Source: Platanthera guangdongensis
Taxonomy: Eukaryota; Streptophyta; Magnoliopsida; Asparagales; Orchidaceae
NCBI GenBank assembly: GCA_039583875.1
Contig: CM077158.1
Coordinates: 237,576,453-237,640,452, forward strand
DNA: 64,000 nucleotides
Direction: 5' to 3'
Every line of letters starts with the position of its first letter. Position 1 is the stretch's first letter. The notes under the pieces were generated by a model. That model was not told the origin of the DNA. It was given only the letters and a program-made list of their open reading frames with translations, and searched no databases. The position numbers and the translations under genes were made by a program. Positions 11,245 to 22,999 of the stretch are shown piece after piece.

Positions 11245-13318
11245 TGTAACGACCCGAAACTCAAAAGAGCGACGGGAGGCGTTTTGAGCCAAGTTTGGAA
11301 TTTGGCAGGGGGCACATGGCCTGGGACACGGGCATGTCCCCGGGCGTGTCGAGCTTGGGTCGACGACCTGGCCGTGTGGACGACGAAATTTAGAGTCGAC
11401 GATCGTCGAGCAGCGAACACGGCCTGGAACACGGGCGTGTCATAGGCCGTGTGTGTCTCGGGTGGTTGGTCGATTTTATTCACAGGTGAAACCAGCCTGG
11501 AAGCCTAGGCGTGTTCAGTGGTGACACGACCGTGTAAAATGGGATACGGGCGTGTCCAATACCCGTGTGTGTCTCGGGTCGCTGCTGGCCTATGTCGTTG
11601 GAGGAACACGGCCGGGAACACGGCCGTGTACTGGATGACACAGGCGTGTCAGGTCAAACACAGGCGTGTCAGGTGCCCATATAATTTTTAAGACGCGTCG
11701 ATTTCGACGGAGAATGGGGGACACGGCCCTGGACACGGGCGTGTCACAGGCCGTGTTCGGCCCAGATTTTGCATTTCATGCCCGAATCGTGGCCGTTCGT
11801 TTCTTTAATTTGGGATCCGACGGCTGGGGGCTGCTAGTGCTTGGATATACCCAGGATTGGGCCTTTAAAACCCTCATTTCACTTGAGTGGTTCTCTTTCT
11901 AAGTTTAAAGAGATGAGAGAGCAAAGGAGGATGAAGAAGCCTAGATCCGGTCGCCGGCGGAGCTTCAGAGCTCCAAATCGCGAGCCGACTTCGGATCTAC
12001 GGAGGCAAGAAGATTGCGGTGCTTTTCATCCACGTACATTTCCATGGCGCTAAAGAAGAACGCTAGGGTAACGATTCTCTACTTGAGCATGTGAAGCTCT
12101 ACTTCTTTTACATAGGGAAGCCCGCTCTCGCGAGTTTGCGGTGAGTTTGAGGCATTCCTTCGGGTAGATGTGAATAGTCCTCGTTGTGTACTTATATGGT
12201 CCGTAATCGAGAATGGATATAGGCATGATGTGTGAAGCCTACCCGGACAAGTTGGTCTGGATCGGTGATGTTGCATTGCATGAAAGGCCGGAGAAGACTC
12301 TGTACGAATGTTTGTATTTCGGGTTTTCTACGAGGTAGATTGCAACAGGGGGCCTTGTGAATTAACTCCAAGGTGAAACCGAAAAACTGGGCGGATGCTT
12401 GGTTCTGCCATCTTGTGGGCCTGGGAGCCAACTTGAACATAACTGGGTTATGTGATGTATATAAGCAATTTGGGACTCGGGAAAGTTTGACCCGCGCATC
12501 TGTTTTAAATTAACGTTGTGGTGTGAGCAACGGGTCAGGCGAAACCGTACTCGCTCTATGTCGTTCGGTTAAAGAGACCTAAAGTTACTTGGCACTTACC
12601 GTTGGTATAGATAGTGGATCTTAGGCAGTGGCCAGAAAGACCAAATGCTCACGAGATATTGTCGTCCAAGGGTCGGTGGTGAGTCTGCGGACTTTGACCG
12701 TGATCACCGAGAATGTGCCCTGAGAGCACGAGGTGTGTGGTCGTGAGTGCCTATGACTGTGTTGTTGTGTTGTTTACACTATACTGTTGGATTATGCTAA
12801 CAAAGTGCAGGGAAGGAGCATCGCCGCCCCGAGTTTGGGGCAGGATCGTTATAATTTGGTCAACATAGTTGATCGTTGCCTTTGTTTGCCACTGTGCGGT
12901 GGATTGTTGCTTGCAGATGTTGCGGAGCCGAGTTCTAAATAGCGGGCTAAAGCCCAAGTTGCTGAGCCGGCCCTCAAAGGCCTAATTTTGAATGTTTTCT
13001 GTTATTCATGTATGGCCGGCCTGCATGCCAAGGTTTGGAAAACATTGATATTCAAGCAAACTATTGTAAGGCCTTAAGGCCAGTACTTGTGTATTTGTAC
13101 TTCATTCCTTTTGGTTCTGTTTAGTGGACATTCATGCTAGTGCTGGGTTCTTGTTATTGCAACTAATAAAATTGCTTCCGCTAGAATGACTCTGTGTAGG
13201 ACGTTGGATTGGTTGGATGGTTTCCATTGAGTAACCGCCCGGTCTGTCTGTGGTATATGGCGTCGGGCCCCGGCCGGACCTACTGCTATATACTATGCGA
13301 CGGATAGGGGGTGTTATA
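11245..13318 (+). mobile_element. Solo LTR, Ty3/gypsy, target duplication GGTTT
   Basis: It starts TGTAACGACCCG and ends GGGGGTGTTATA (probably TTACA with one C-to-T change). GGTTT stands on both sides (11240-11244 and 13319-13323). Length is 2,074 bp with no internal domain. It sits in the copia RNase H frame described above. Positions 11308-11765 carry many ACACGGGCGTGT or ACACGGCCGTGT motifs, whose arms ACACG/CGTGT are inverted copies. Confidence 0.88.
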
Positions 13319-13346
13319 GGTTTCCACTTCCAACTTCAAAGGGGAG

Positions 13347-14590
13347 TGTTGAATTTGTTGAAGTGGAAGTGGGCGGTTTGAAGAAGGCAGGCCGCACAGA
13401 CTATATTAACCGTTGTTGGTTGGCAATCTTAGGTATTGGCAGATAGCCGGTTTTTAGATAATGTTTCCTTCCCGCGGTCTGTCTCATCAAGCACCCTGGA
13501 GTTGTAACCAGGCGGTTAGCTAGCTCCGCAGCTTGCGGTCTGGATTATGAGACCACAGAGTTTGCTGAGGAGGTAGGTCCTTTGGTTCGCGTGGATGTCG
13601 TGCGGCTAGCGCGGTTAGTGGAGTTTAACCACTGAGCTTTCTATAGCTGTTCGCGCGGTCTGATGCCAGAGTTTATTGGAATTGTGGACTTGGTCATGGT
13701 GATGTGCCAAGTTCATGTTGTTGCCTAGTTCGTGGAGACCGCATGAGTTGCACGGTCTGGTTCTTGTATCTGCACTTTTGTATGGATAGGTGTCTCTAGC
13801 CGTAGGATGATGGGCGGTTACCCTATTGCTTATAGGCAGTGATCGCACTCCCCTGGTCGCTTATAAATATGGGTCCCTGACTTGTTATTCACAATGAGAA
13901 CAGTGAGAACTCAGTTCGAGCTTTGAACTTGTGGTTAGAATTAGTTAACTGCGCGACTAAGTGAAGATTAACTTGTGTTGTGTAGGCTGTGCTGCTAGCA
14001 CCGGACGACTAGCCAACTAGTTCGGAAGCTTAGTGTGAAACAGTTCGCGGATAGGAGATTATGGCATACAACAGGTCGCGGTTAGTGCGGCCAGCAGTCT
14101 TCTTTTTCGGGGTTACGGATAGTTCAAAAAGCAGTTTGCCTGGTCCATCATCAGGTAGGTTGTTTCCCAATTCGGCATCTTCTATTCGTGGTTAGCTTCA
14201 GCGGTTAGGTGACCTAGCGGTCAGGAGACTAGGAAGCAGCAGACAAAGTTCTTTCTCAAGATTCAATAAGTAGGTAGTCCGTGTGGCTAGAGTAGCGGTC
14301 TGACAGTTTGACGGTTTCGGCAATATGAAGCTGTTAGCAACGACTTGGTGGTTCCGGCGGACAGTTTTAGTGGTTGCGGCTAGGTGGTTACTGGGTTTAG
14401 TCTGCCGATTTTACTATTGCTTGTAGTTTTTGATTCCATCGGGTGCATTGCGAAATCATGTCTCGCAATGTATACCTCGCGTTGTAAGAAGATAGTTGTT
14501 TTAATTACAGTTCTTGTTCTTCTACAACTTTTGGTTTCTTGGCTTTGGTATGGTTGAGTGTTCTTGCGACCTTGCTCAGCTTCCCAGAAA
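13347..14590 (+). mobile_element. 3' LTR of the interrupted copia element
   Basis: It begins TGTTGAATTTGTTG immediately after the polypurine string AAAGGGGAG that follows the RNase H stop. A promoter-like TATAAATA lies at 13862-13869. The right end is uncertain. I place it near 14590, after a stretch (TTCTTGC...CTCAGCTTCCCA) that resembles the end of Tork/TNT1-type LTRs; without the 5' LTR this cannot be confirmed. Confidence 0.6.
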
Positions 14591-15139
14591 TTTTTTACAT
14601 TATCTTATTAAGAGATGTGAAGATATATTCACTTATTACAGAAGCTGTCGTTACAATTAGTTTCAGGTGAATAATAAATCGGCGTTGCCGGTTCATTTGG
14701 AAAATTAACATGAGCTATTTGTCATCAATCATAACATCATTATTGTTGGTTTGTTCTTCTATAATGACAACCTAAGCAAAATATAGGCATGGATGTAAAT
14801 AAAGGATATTAAAATGAAGCACATAGGTATTTGGAGGCACACCATACATCAAACAAGAGCCATTGGATCATGAGAGAGAGCATGAGAATGGGGGGAGAGA
14901 GTTGGGATAGAGAGAGGAGGGAGAGAGAAAGAAAGAGAGAGAGCGGAGAGAGGGAGAGAGGATGTCATGTTTTTTAATATATATTATTATTAAAGAGAGA
15001 GGAGAGGAGAGTGTGAGGGAGAGGGAGGGATAGGAAGAAAAAAAAGACAAAAATAATATTTTTACGTCGAATAATAATTTTTTTACAATATAAATATTGT
15101 AATATTAATGTATATTTTTTACGATCATTTTGAGTACTC
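14591..15139. other. Unassigned DNA with a GA-rich tract
   Basis: Positions 14868-15030 are almost pure purine, dominated by GAGA and GGAGAGAGAG. The flanks are AT-rich. The tract may lie inside the Helitron whose 3' end is at 15305, but no Helitron 5' terminus is recognisable. Confidence 0.5.
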
Positions 15140-15304
15140 ATATGTATATGTTGTGGACATAACCCGCCTTGATGCGGGTGCAACTTGCAGACGCATCGGA
15201 CACGGGCGAAGCCCGTGTCGAGGTGTTTGCAGGTTACCAGCCTGGATGCGACCGAAGGCCGCCCGAGAGCATCGGGCACGGGCGTAGCCCGTGCGAAAAT
15301 GCTA

Positions 15305-15305
<1 letters not shown>
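15140..15305 (+). mobile_element. Helitron 3' end (hairpin plus CTAG)
   Basis: A perfect 8-bp stem GCACGGGC/GCCCGTGC with a 3-base loop (15276-15294) is followed seven bases later by CTAG (15302-15305) and then T, the classic Helitron 3' terminus. A second hairpin (CACGGGCGAAGCCCGTG, about 15200-15216) lies upstream. It ends exactly at the start of a TA dinucleotide run, which fits Helitron insertion between A and T. No Rep/helicase gene is present, so it is non-autonomous or truncated. Confidence 0.78.

Positions 15306-15386
<81 letters not shown>
15306..15386. repeat. (TA)n microsatellite, 81 bp
   Basis: Uninterrupted TA repeat between the Helitron end and Ty3/gypsy LTR sequence. The equivalent site in the other LTR (22833-22889) is also a TA run, so the microsatellite belongs to the LTR. 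Confidence 0.97.
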
Positions 15387-15388
<2 letters not shown>

Positions 15389-17365
15389 TATACTTAAGGA
15401 TGAGTAGAACAACTTCATCTTCTTCCTCAAGTCTTGACCGAATCAGAGAGCGAGAGTGACGACGAGGGTTCTAAGTTCGTGAAGCTTCAGATCGCCGCCG
15501 TCAGAGCTACGATGCTCGGAATCGCAAACCGAGCATAGATCCGGAAAGCTCTCGCAGAGATCTTCACGATCGCGGCAAGTATTTCTCATTTCGTGAAAGT
15601 TTTTCGTTAGAGTTTTCGGCTCTAACCTCTCTTTTGGCCAAATTGTTGTAGATTCCGCTTCCCCGGGCCTTCTTTTGGCTAGATCCGCGACGTGGAGTAA
15701 ATTGCAAGACTGATCAGAGTAGAAACTGATTCAAGTGGTGTTCTTGTTCTTCCTGTTACTCTTTTCTTCCTAATTTTTAGCCATGTTTTCTTAGATTTGA
15801 CATGTTTAAGCTAACCTTATCCTCGAATTGCTAGTTAATTGTTTTGGATTATGACGCATGTTTCTCCTAGAATCATTTCTCCTCAATTTTATCCCGTAGA
15901 TTTGGTAAACAAATGTAGTTGTCGTGTCACTTTAACTATCGAGTCATTTTGATTGTTGCGACATCTCGTGCGTCCCATTGTTTTGATCGCACTTCACCTT
16001 GCTTAACCCTTGCAATGTCCTTATGCAGTCCAAGTAGTTTGTTGACCCTCTTGAAATCTCATCAGGTAAGTCCCAGTTGATAAGTGTTCCTTTGAAGTGT
16101 CGGTTTTATTAAGAGTCGATTTAAAGTCTGTTGACCATTAGTCTATGTTGAATAAAAGAAACTCTGCATGTATTAATACGTAACCAGAGAAAACTCTGAT
16201 GGTTTGTGCGCGTTGGGGTTTCTCCCTCGGCACAGTGCATTATGGTTGAGTCTATGCGCGTTGTAGACCTTCATCCCCGTCACATTACCTTAGTTGTTGG
16301 TCTATGCGCATTGGGGTTTCTCCCTCGACATAGTGCCCTTCTAGTTAGGTTTGTGTGCGTTGTGAACCTTTTTCCCAGCACAGTACTCTTTCCGGTTGAG
16401 CTGATCAGTCTCATTTAAAATGATGAACAACATGAATGATAAAGAAGGATGAATATATGAACTTCTGATGTTTGACACTCTGTTTTGTCCCGTTTTTGTG
16501 ATTAGTCTTTCTTGCTCAGCTAGATTTACTATTTTGTTTTGTTGCTTTGCTACTGACTTTTGTTGCAGTCGATTTGTTGTCCCTCGTTCACTTCGAGGTT
16601 TGTTGGTCTTCCTTTTACTTTTTTGCACCACTTATAACTTGCTTCTGAGGTGTTCTTCTTTTGAATGCCTCAGGTCTAGAGAAGTATCAAATTTAGCTGA
16701 CAGAGTTGTGCTTCTGGTGCTGCGAGTGGTTGTGGCCATTTGTTTCCACCCAGAGTGTTGAGGTAGTTATTTTGTTAGACATGACTATTTCTCTATGAGT
16801 TCGTGTCAGTTATTGACGTCTATAGTCTAGGACTTATTATGACAGTTTACTTATTACTTTTATTGTTGTTACTTATTGCTTGTTTGTACTTGCTCTCTGG
16901 GAAGGTTTTATGTTAGTATGCATGTTGTTACTTTTAAGTATAAAAAGTTGCATACTGAAATGTTTGCATGACATGTTTTTAAACTGTAAAACACACTACT
17001 TTTAAGCGCTATATAAAATCTCTTTTATTTATACTAAATTTAGAAGTCATATCTCATACATTTTATGCTATGTGCTCATTCCCATATAAGTTAATAAAAA
17101 AATCAAGCTTAGTATTTTCCGTTGCGAAAATCTATATTTTCTCACCTATGGACTAGTTGTTCCACCCGACCGAGGGGCACAGTCAGAACGCTCAAGAACT
17201 TAAATATGTTTTAACTTAAAACATAAATCTCTTCCATTAGAGTAAATATGAGGACTTTGTTGTCTGAACATATGCAGTTGTCCCCTGTACGGCGTGGCAT
17301 CACGACACTTATTTTCTCTTACTCTGACGTATTATTTAAATACAGAGAAAATGTAGGTTGTGATA
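15387..17365 (+). mobile_element. 5' LTR (left-truncated) of decayed Ty3/gypsy element
   Basis: Positions 15387-16575 match 22890-22994 plus 23705-24783 of the downstream LTR in the same order. It ends just before a primer binding site at 17366. The roughly 800 bp of LTR that precede the TA run in the 3' LTR are missing, so the 5' LTR is cut at the Helitron/microsatellite junction. It contains non-coding CGCGTTG...TTCTCCC repeats around 16206-16400. Confidence 0.78.
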
Positions 17366-17379
17366 GTTGGTATCAGAGG
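17366..17379 (+). promoter_or_regulatory. Primer binding site, tRNA-iMet type
   Basis: GTTGGTATCAGAGG contains TGGTATCAGAG, complementary to the 3' end of plant initiator methionine tRNA, used by most plant LTR elements. Confidence 0.88.
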
Positions 17380-18171
17380 GAGGTTTTGCAAGAAGGTTGG
17401 TTGGTTTGGCAAGCCAGTCGAACAACTTTCCCTTAAGCAAAACTTTAATCGTATCATTTCATTGCACACATACCGATATGTCATTAGTAGATCTTGATGG
17501 AAGCATGAACAATACACTCATAACATGATGAGAAGTATATATGACATATTATGTAATATGAGATGCATAATATGTGTTTGTATATGGATCCACCATAGGT
17601 GGCAACATGTGACAATTATGTAATATGTGATGCATAACCATCATCACATGGATGCCCATTAGCACGTTTTAATTTTTCGTTACATACAATATTATGTAGT
17701 ATGAGATGCATAACATTGTATGTGTACGCCGCTCATAACATGCACTAAGGTCTTTTTAGAATGCATAACACTGCATACATAACATATCATCGCATAAGCA
17801 CACTTGCCAAGTTAAAGATCTGCATGATGACATATGTACACCATGATTTGAAATGAAATTTAAATATTCATGCATTCATAGTATAGATACAAGTTAGAAG
17901 CATAACATCATTTCATGATTTCCTAGAGCAAGGTAACAGCAAGAGCAAGTATCTGTTCGTTCCCGATCTGATTTGAGTCTGTTTGTTTCTGATCTGATCT
18001 GGGTTAGGATATTCGAGTTTTTTAGCTTAGGTGTCTTAAGCTAGGACCTTAACAAGTCGTTTGTTAGTATCTATAGAATATGACCCCGAAACAGTTTTTC
18101 TAAGGGAATATCTTCCCAGTTTGTGATGTCTTAGGAAAGGTTTTGACTAGATACCCGTTTGTTCTATAGAA

Positions 18172-21100
18172 ATGTCGGCTAAGCGTGTTGTGACGAGGTA
18201 GATTCCCGAGTCAGAGGGTGAGTCTTTTGGTGCCCAGAGTGAAGCAGTGATTGAAGGACTACAACAAAGTAATGAGGCCCTAACAAGGCAGATGGTGGAC
18301 ATGCAATCACAGATACAATCATTGTTGGCTGTCGTCGCCGGGAAACAGACCAGAGTGCAGGACCCTACTGTTGGTCAAACTATTCCCACTCCTCCTGCTG
18401 CTCTAGTTCCCCCAGTTACACTGTCGTCAGAGATGAATTTTATTTCTCACTTCCAGCGACTAGGACCTCCTACGTATGATGGTAGGGCAGACTTCATGAC
18501 GTTGGATGACTAGATCATCTCCATTGAAGAAATGTTTTCTTATTCTGTCATTTCCTCCGATCAGAAGGTGATTATTGCGGCGTACCAACTCAAATGACTT
18601 GCGAAGAGTTAGTGGAATATAGAAAGGGAGAATCTTACTGATGGGTACTCTTGGGATTCGTTCAAGAGTATGTTACAGAAAAAGTTTCTGCCATCGGTCG
18701 AGCAAGACCGTCTGATGAATAACATTTTACACCTGAAGTAGGGCAACTCACTGTTACTGAGTACGAGATCGAGTTTAACAAGCACAGTCATTTTGCCCCG
18801 GATATGGTAGCGTCCGAAGAAGGCAGAGTAAAACGCTTCCTAGGTGGTCCGAGGCATGACATCCAGTAGTTGGCTAGCGCGTACAAATCGTAGACCTTTG
18901 CAGAAGTAGTAGAAGCCGCCTTGAAGGTTGAGGCGATAGATAATGCGAAGAATCGGGGATTACATGCAAAGATGGACACGAGGAAATCTGATGATGGTAG
19001 AAGTACAAAGGCATCTGGCCCTACAACGAAGAAGGATCGAAGGGAAGCGTGTAGCTTCTGTGGTAAGCCAGACCACCCTTTTGAGAAGTGCTTTAAGAGA
19101 CTGGATGCGCAGAAATAGTCTCAGGTACACACGATCCAGGATGCACCAAAGGGAGGCCCTGTCTGTACTTATTGCCAGAAGAGTGGGCACGATGTGGCCC
19201 ATTATCGCAAGAAGGCTGGAGCTTGTTTTCTCTGCGGCCAGAAAGGACACATGAGGTCTACTTGCCCGCAGAGCCATCCTGCGCTGCATGTAGTTCCGTT
19301 GGAGACTCTACCGCCTCTCCCGCCTCACATGGACAAGGGAAAAGGAAAGTTGAATGTGCTGACCAAGGAGGAAGTCCAATCATCGACTCAAGCGATCTCA
19401 GGTTAGCTAGTAATCTCTTATGGCAGATTTACGGTTTCTGCATTTTAGTTGCGCGCACAATGTGTTTAGGTGAATTTAATGTGAAGAATAAGTGGACGCG
19501 CGTTCTGTTCGATTCGGGTGCTACACACTCCTTTGTGGCAAGGAGTTTTGTAGACCGACATCGCTGGGTTCTCGACCAGTTCGACAATTCCCTGAAAGTC
19601 AAATTCTCTTTAGGAGAGTGGTGTTGTCAATTCAGGGTATCCATAAATTCCCTATCTTCCTAGGTGGTTTTCTAGCCTATGCGGATCTGAATGTGTTAGA
19701 CTTGGATGACTTCGACGTGATCTTGGGCATGGACTGGCTATCCAGCTATGATGTCGTCATTCAGTGCAAGCACACGCGCTTAAATTTCAAAGGCGACAAA
19801 GGCCAACCCATGAATGTGTATGGTTTGCCGCATCAGGAATCTCCAATCATTTTTACGGTACGTGCTCGTAAATTTTTAGAGCCTGGATGTGATTCTTTCC
19901 TTGTTTCTGTTTCTGTTCTGGATGCTGTACTTGTTGTGCCTCGGGTTGAGGACGTTTCTGTGGTGTGTGAGTTTGTGGATGTCTTTCCCGTTAGTCTTCC
20001 TGTACTTTCTCCTGAGAGAGAGGTGGAGTTCATTATATACCTTTAGCCAGACACTCGCCATATTATAAAAGCACCGTACTGCATGACTCCGCGTGAGTTG
20101 GAGGAGTTGTATACTCAGTTGGATGAGTTATTGCAGTGTGGTTTTATTAGACCTAGTTCTTCCCCTTGGGGTGTGTCAGTCCTCTTCGTGAAGAAAAAGG
20201 ATGGAACGATGAGGCTATGCATAGATTATATAAAGCTAAACAAAGTGACTATTAAGAACAATAACAGTTGTCTAGGATCGATTACTTGTTTGACTAGCTG
20301 TGAGGTAGTTTCGTGTTCTCAAAGATTGACCTCCGTTTGGGCTACCATCAGTTAAGAATCCATGAGTCAAACGTTTCGCGAACTACTTTTCTTCCCCGAT
20401 ATATCACTTTGAATTTCTGGTAATGTTGTTTGGATTAACGAACGTGCCGTCAGCTTTTATGGACATGATGAACCTGGTGTTCAGGGACTTTCTGGATAAG
20501 TTCGTGGTTGTATTCATTGACGATGTACTAATATATTCTAGAAATGCAGAAGAGCATGCCTTGCACTTGCGTTTGGTCTAGACTACTCTGAGGGAGCACA
20601 AGCTGTATGCGAAGCTTAGCAAGTATGAGTTTGGGTTGTCTCGGGTGTCATTCCTAGGACGCATTGTAAGCAAGGACGATATCTCAATGGATCCCGTGAA
20701 TGTAGTCGTAGTCTCGAATTGGAAGAGACCTACATCGCCTAAGGAGATAAGGATCTTCTTAGGGTTGTCAGGTCACTACAGAAGATTTGTGAAAGGATTC
20801 TCCTTGCTTTCTGCGCTGTTAGTCAGGCTTACGCAAAAGAGCGTAACTTTTGTTTGGAGTGATGCCTGTGAGGAAGCTTTTCAAGAGCTCAAGATAAGAC
20901 TGTGTTCTGCTCTAGTTTTGATATTGTCAATGGAAGGAGTAGAGTATGATTTTTATGTGGACGCCTCGCGAGTTAGACTCGGTTGTGTGTTGATGTAGGA
21001 CGACAAAGTGATTGCATATGGATTGAGACAACTGAAGGTCCATGAAAGGAATTATCATACGCATGACTTGGAATTTGCTTCCGTCATTTATGCCTTGAAG

Positions 21101-22012
21101 TTGTGGAGACATCTTTTGTATGGAGTGTCATGCAAAATCTACACGGACCATAAAATTTGAAATATGTCTTCACTTAGAAGGATTTGAATTTACGCCAGCG
21201 TAGATGACTAGAATACGTTGCGGGCTACGAAGTCGATATCCTTTATCATCCTGGCAAGACTAACGTAGTAGCGGATGCCTTGAGCTGAAAGCTCGCACAT
21301 ATCTTTAACCTCTCGGTGCAAGCCCTTGTAGAGGAGTTTTTGCTCATGGACATAATCGTAGGGAATATCGCTTCACCGAGTAGCTTAGAGGTGGAAGAGC
21401 CTTCGTGGATTACTCTCACTAGGCTACATCAGAAAGACGATCCTGATTTGCAGTACTTTCGCAGTAGAACTGAGAAAGGAGAATTACCTGACTTTTCAAT
21501 TGATGACATTTGTGCCCTAAAGTACCGTGACAGATATTGTATTTCTGCTATTGGGGACATCCGAGCAAGAATATGCAGTGAAGCGCATGGTTCAAGTGTT
21601 GTTTATCATCCTGGTTTCACAAAGATGTGTAGAGATTTGAAACAGATTGTTTGGTTGTCAGGTATGAAGAACGACATCGCAAGATTTGTATCTGAATGTT
21701 ATACCTGCCAGCGTATCAAAACTTATCATAGAAGGCCGGGTGGTAAGTTATCGCCTTTAGACATACCAAGTTGGAAATGAGAGAGTTTATCCATGGATTT
21801 CATAACCAGTTTGTCGAGATCTCCCCGAGGGCATGATGCAGTGTGGGTTATCGTGGACAGAATAACCAAGTGTGCCCACTTTGAGTCTCATCCTCAGCTG
21901 TTCTCCTAGACATCCCAGGTTAGTATTATTGTTTAATGAATTCTTCTATCATGTCTCTTCCTCTGCCCTCTTATTTCGTTTTGTGTTCCAAGTTTCGGGA
22001 CAAAACTTTCTT
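18172..22012 (+). pseudogene. Ty3/gypsy gag-pol, decayed
   Basis: Gag starts near 18172 and is broken by several stops. It ends with three CCHC-type zinc knuckles in a row: C-S-F-C...H...C at about 19050-19092, C-T-Y-C...H...(Y) at about 19160, and C-F-L-C...H...C at about 19228. Protease shows LFDSGATHSFV (about 19506). RT shows [12 protein letters not shown] (about 20192) and the catalytic FIDDVLIYS (about 20514-20540). RNase H has YVDAS (about 20955). Integrase has C.TC.R.K (about 21700) and the start of the core (DFI..L, VDR.TK..HF, about 21790-21890). The rest of integrase is deleted: sequence jumps to the TTTCGGGACAAAACTT signature before the 3' LTR. At least five stops and several frame changes make it non-functional. 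Confidence 0.88.
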
Positions 22013-22026
22013 TTTGGAGGGGTGAT
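22013..22026 (+). promoter_or_regulatory. Polypurine tract of Ty3/gypsy element
   Basis: TTTGGAGGGGTGAT immediately precedes the LTR start TGCAACGCCC, the usual place of the plus-strand primer. Confidence 0.7.
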
Positions 22027-22828
22027 TGCAACGCCCTTGATTTTCCGACAATTATTTAATCCTCTTGATGACGTCATAATGACGTAAGGAGCGTTACGTT
22101 AACGTGGAGTTGACGGCGCGTCATCGTCAGTGCATTTTCACGTATGTTCGGTCGAGTCGGTAAAATTTGTGAATCCTTATAGAAAATGAAAAATTTCACG
22201 TTAGGAAATTAAATTAATTAATTTTTGACATGCTCGTCAAGTTTCGTCGCGATCCGAGCGATATTCGAGGCTCGACGAATTTCCGAAGTCTTGTAAAAAT
22301 TATGTTCGTCGTAGACTTTGAAAATTTATATCTCGAGAATGACATGTCGGATCTTGGTTTCGTCTTCGTCGTTGGATTTGTAGCGTCAGTTTTCACCTAC
22401 GGTGCCACATTTCGTTTAATTCGACGCGGTGGGAAATCTTGATTTAGTACTCGAGAACTCAGAAGCCTTCCAAGGAGATCATATTTATAATACTCGAGAA
22501 CTCAAAAAGCCTTCTCGTGAAATTCTGAAGTAGTACTCGAGAACTTTAAGGTTGTTCTCGAGAAATCGCAGCTCCCTTCTCGAGAAATCATGTGCTGCAC
22601 TCGAGAAATCCGAAGTTCATCCCGAGAAATCTGTTTCAGCCTGCTTTCAGACGCTATTTTGAGGGTCAAAACAGCGTCATATGGAAACATGGTTAACATG
22701 ATTTTTGTTCGTCTCGACGAGATCTATAACTTCTGTGTTGATCACTTTTCGATTCGAAGCAATTTTTAGCCTCTATTTTAATTTTTCGCGCACCCGCACT
22801 TAAATTGTCCACCTCCTTCCTGTTTAGA

Positions 22829-22832
<4 letters not shown>

Positions 22833-22889
<57 letters not shown>
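22833..22889. repeat. (TA)n microsatellite in 3' LTR
   Basis: About 57 bp of TA repeat, at the position in the LTR equivalent to 15306-15386. Confidence 0.97.
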
Positions 22890-22894
<5 letters not shown>

Positions 22895-22999
22895 AACATA
22901 TACTTAAGGATAAGTATAACAACTTCATATTCTTCCTCAAGTCTTGACCGAACCAGAGAGTGAGAATGACGACGAGGGTTCGAAGTTCGTGAAGTCTCG

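Larger units (their letters stand above)
9164..13365 (+). pseudogene. Copia RNase H C-terminus split by two solo LTRs
   Basis: The reading frame is in three pieces: 9164-9269, 11177-11244 and 13324-13365. The first contains the RNase H motif RTKHI.I..HFVREKV. The second begins with the DIFTK block that follows the sequence V.S..N.V in this family. The third ends K-G-E-C-stop just before the polypurine tract. When each inserted LTR and one copy of its 5-bp target duplication are set aside, the three pieces run on in one frame. It is the 3' end of an older Ty1/copia element whose 5' part is missing. Confidence is high because frame and target duplications agree independently. Confidence 0.88.

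Noticed and set aside
15169..15459. Frames with long I-Y repeats (also at 22693-23076 and 34843-35067)
   Set aside because: They are translations of TA microsatellites.
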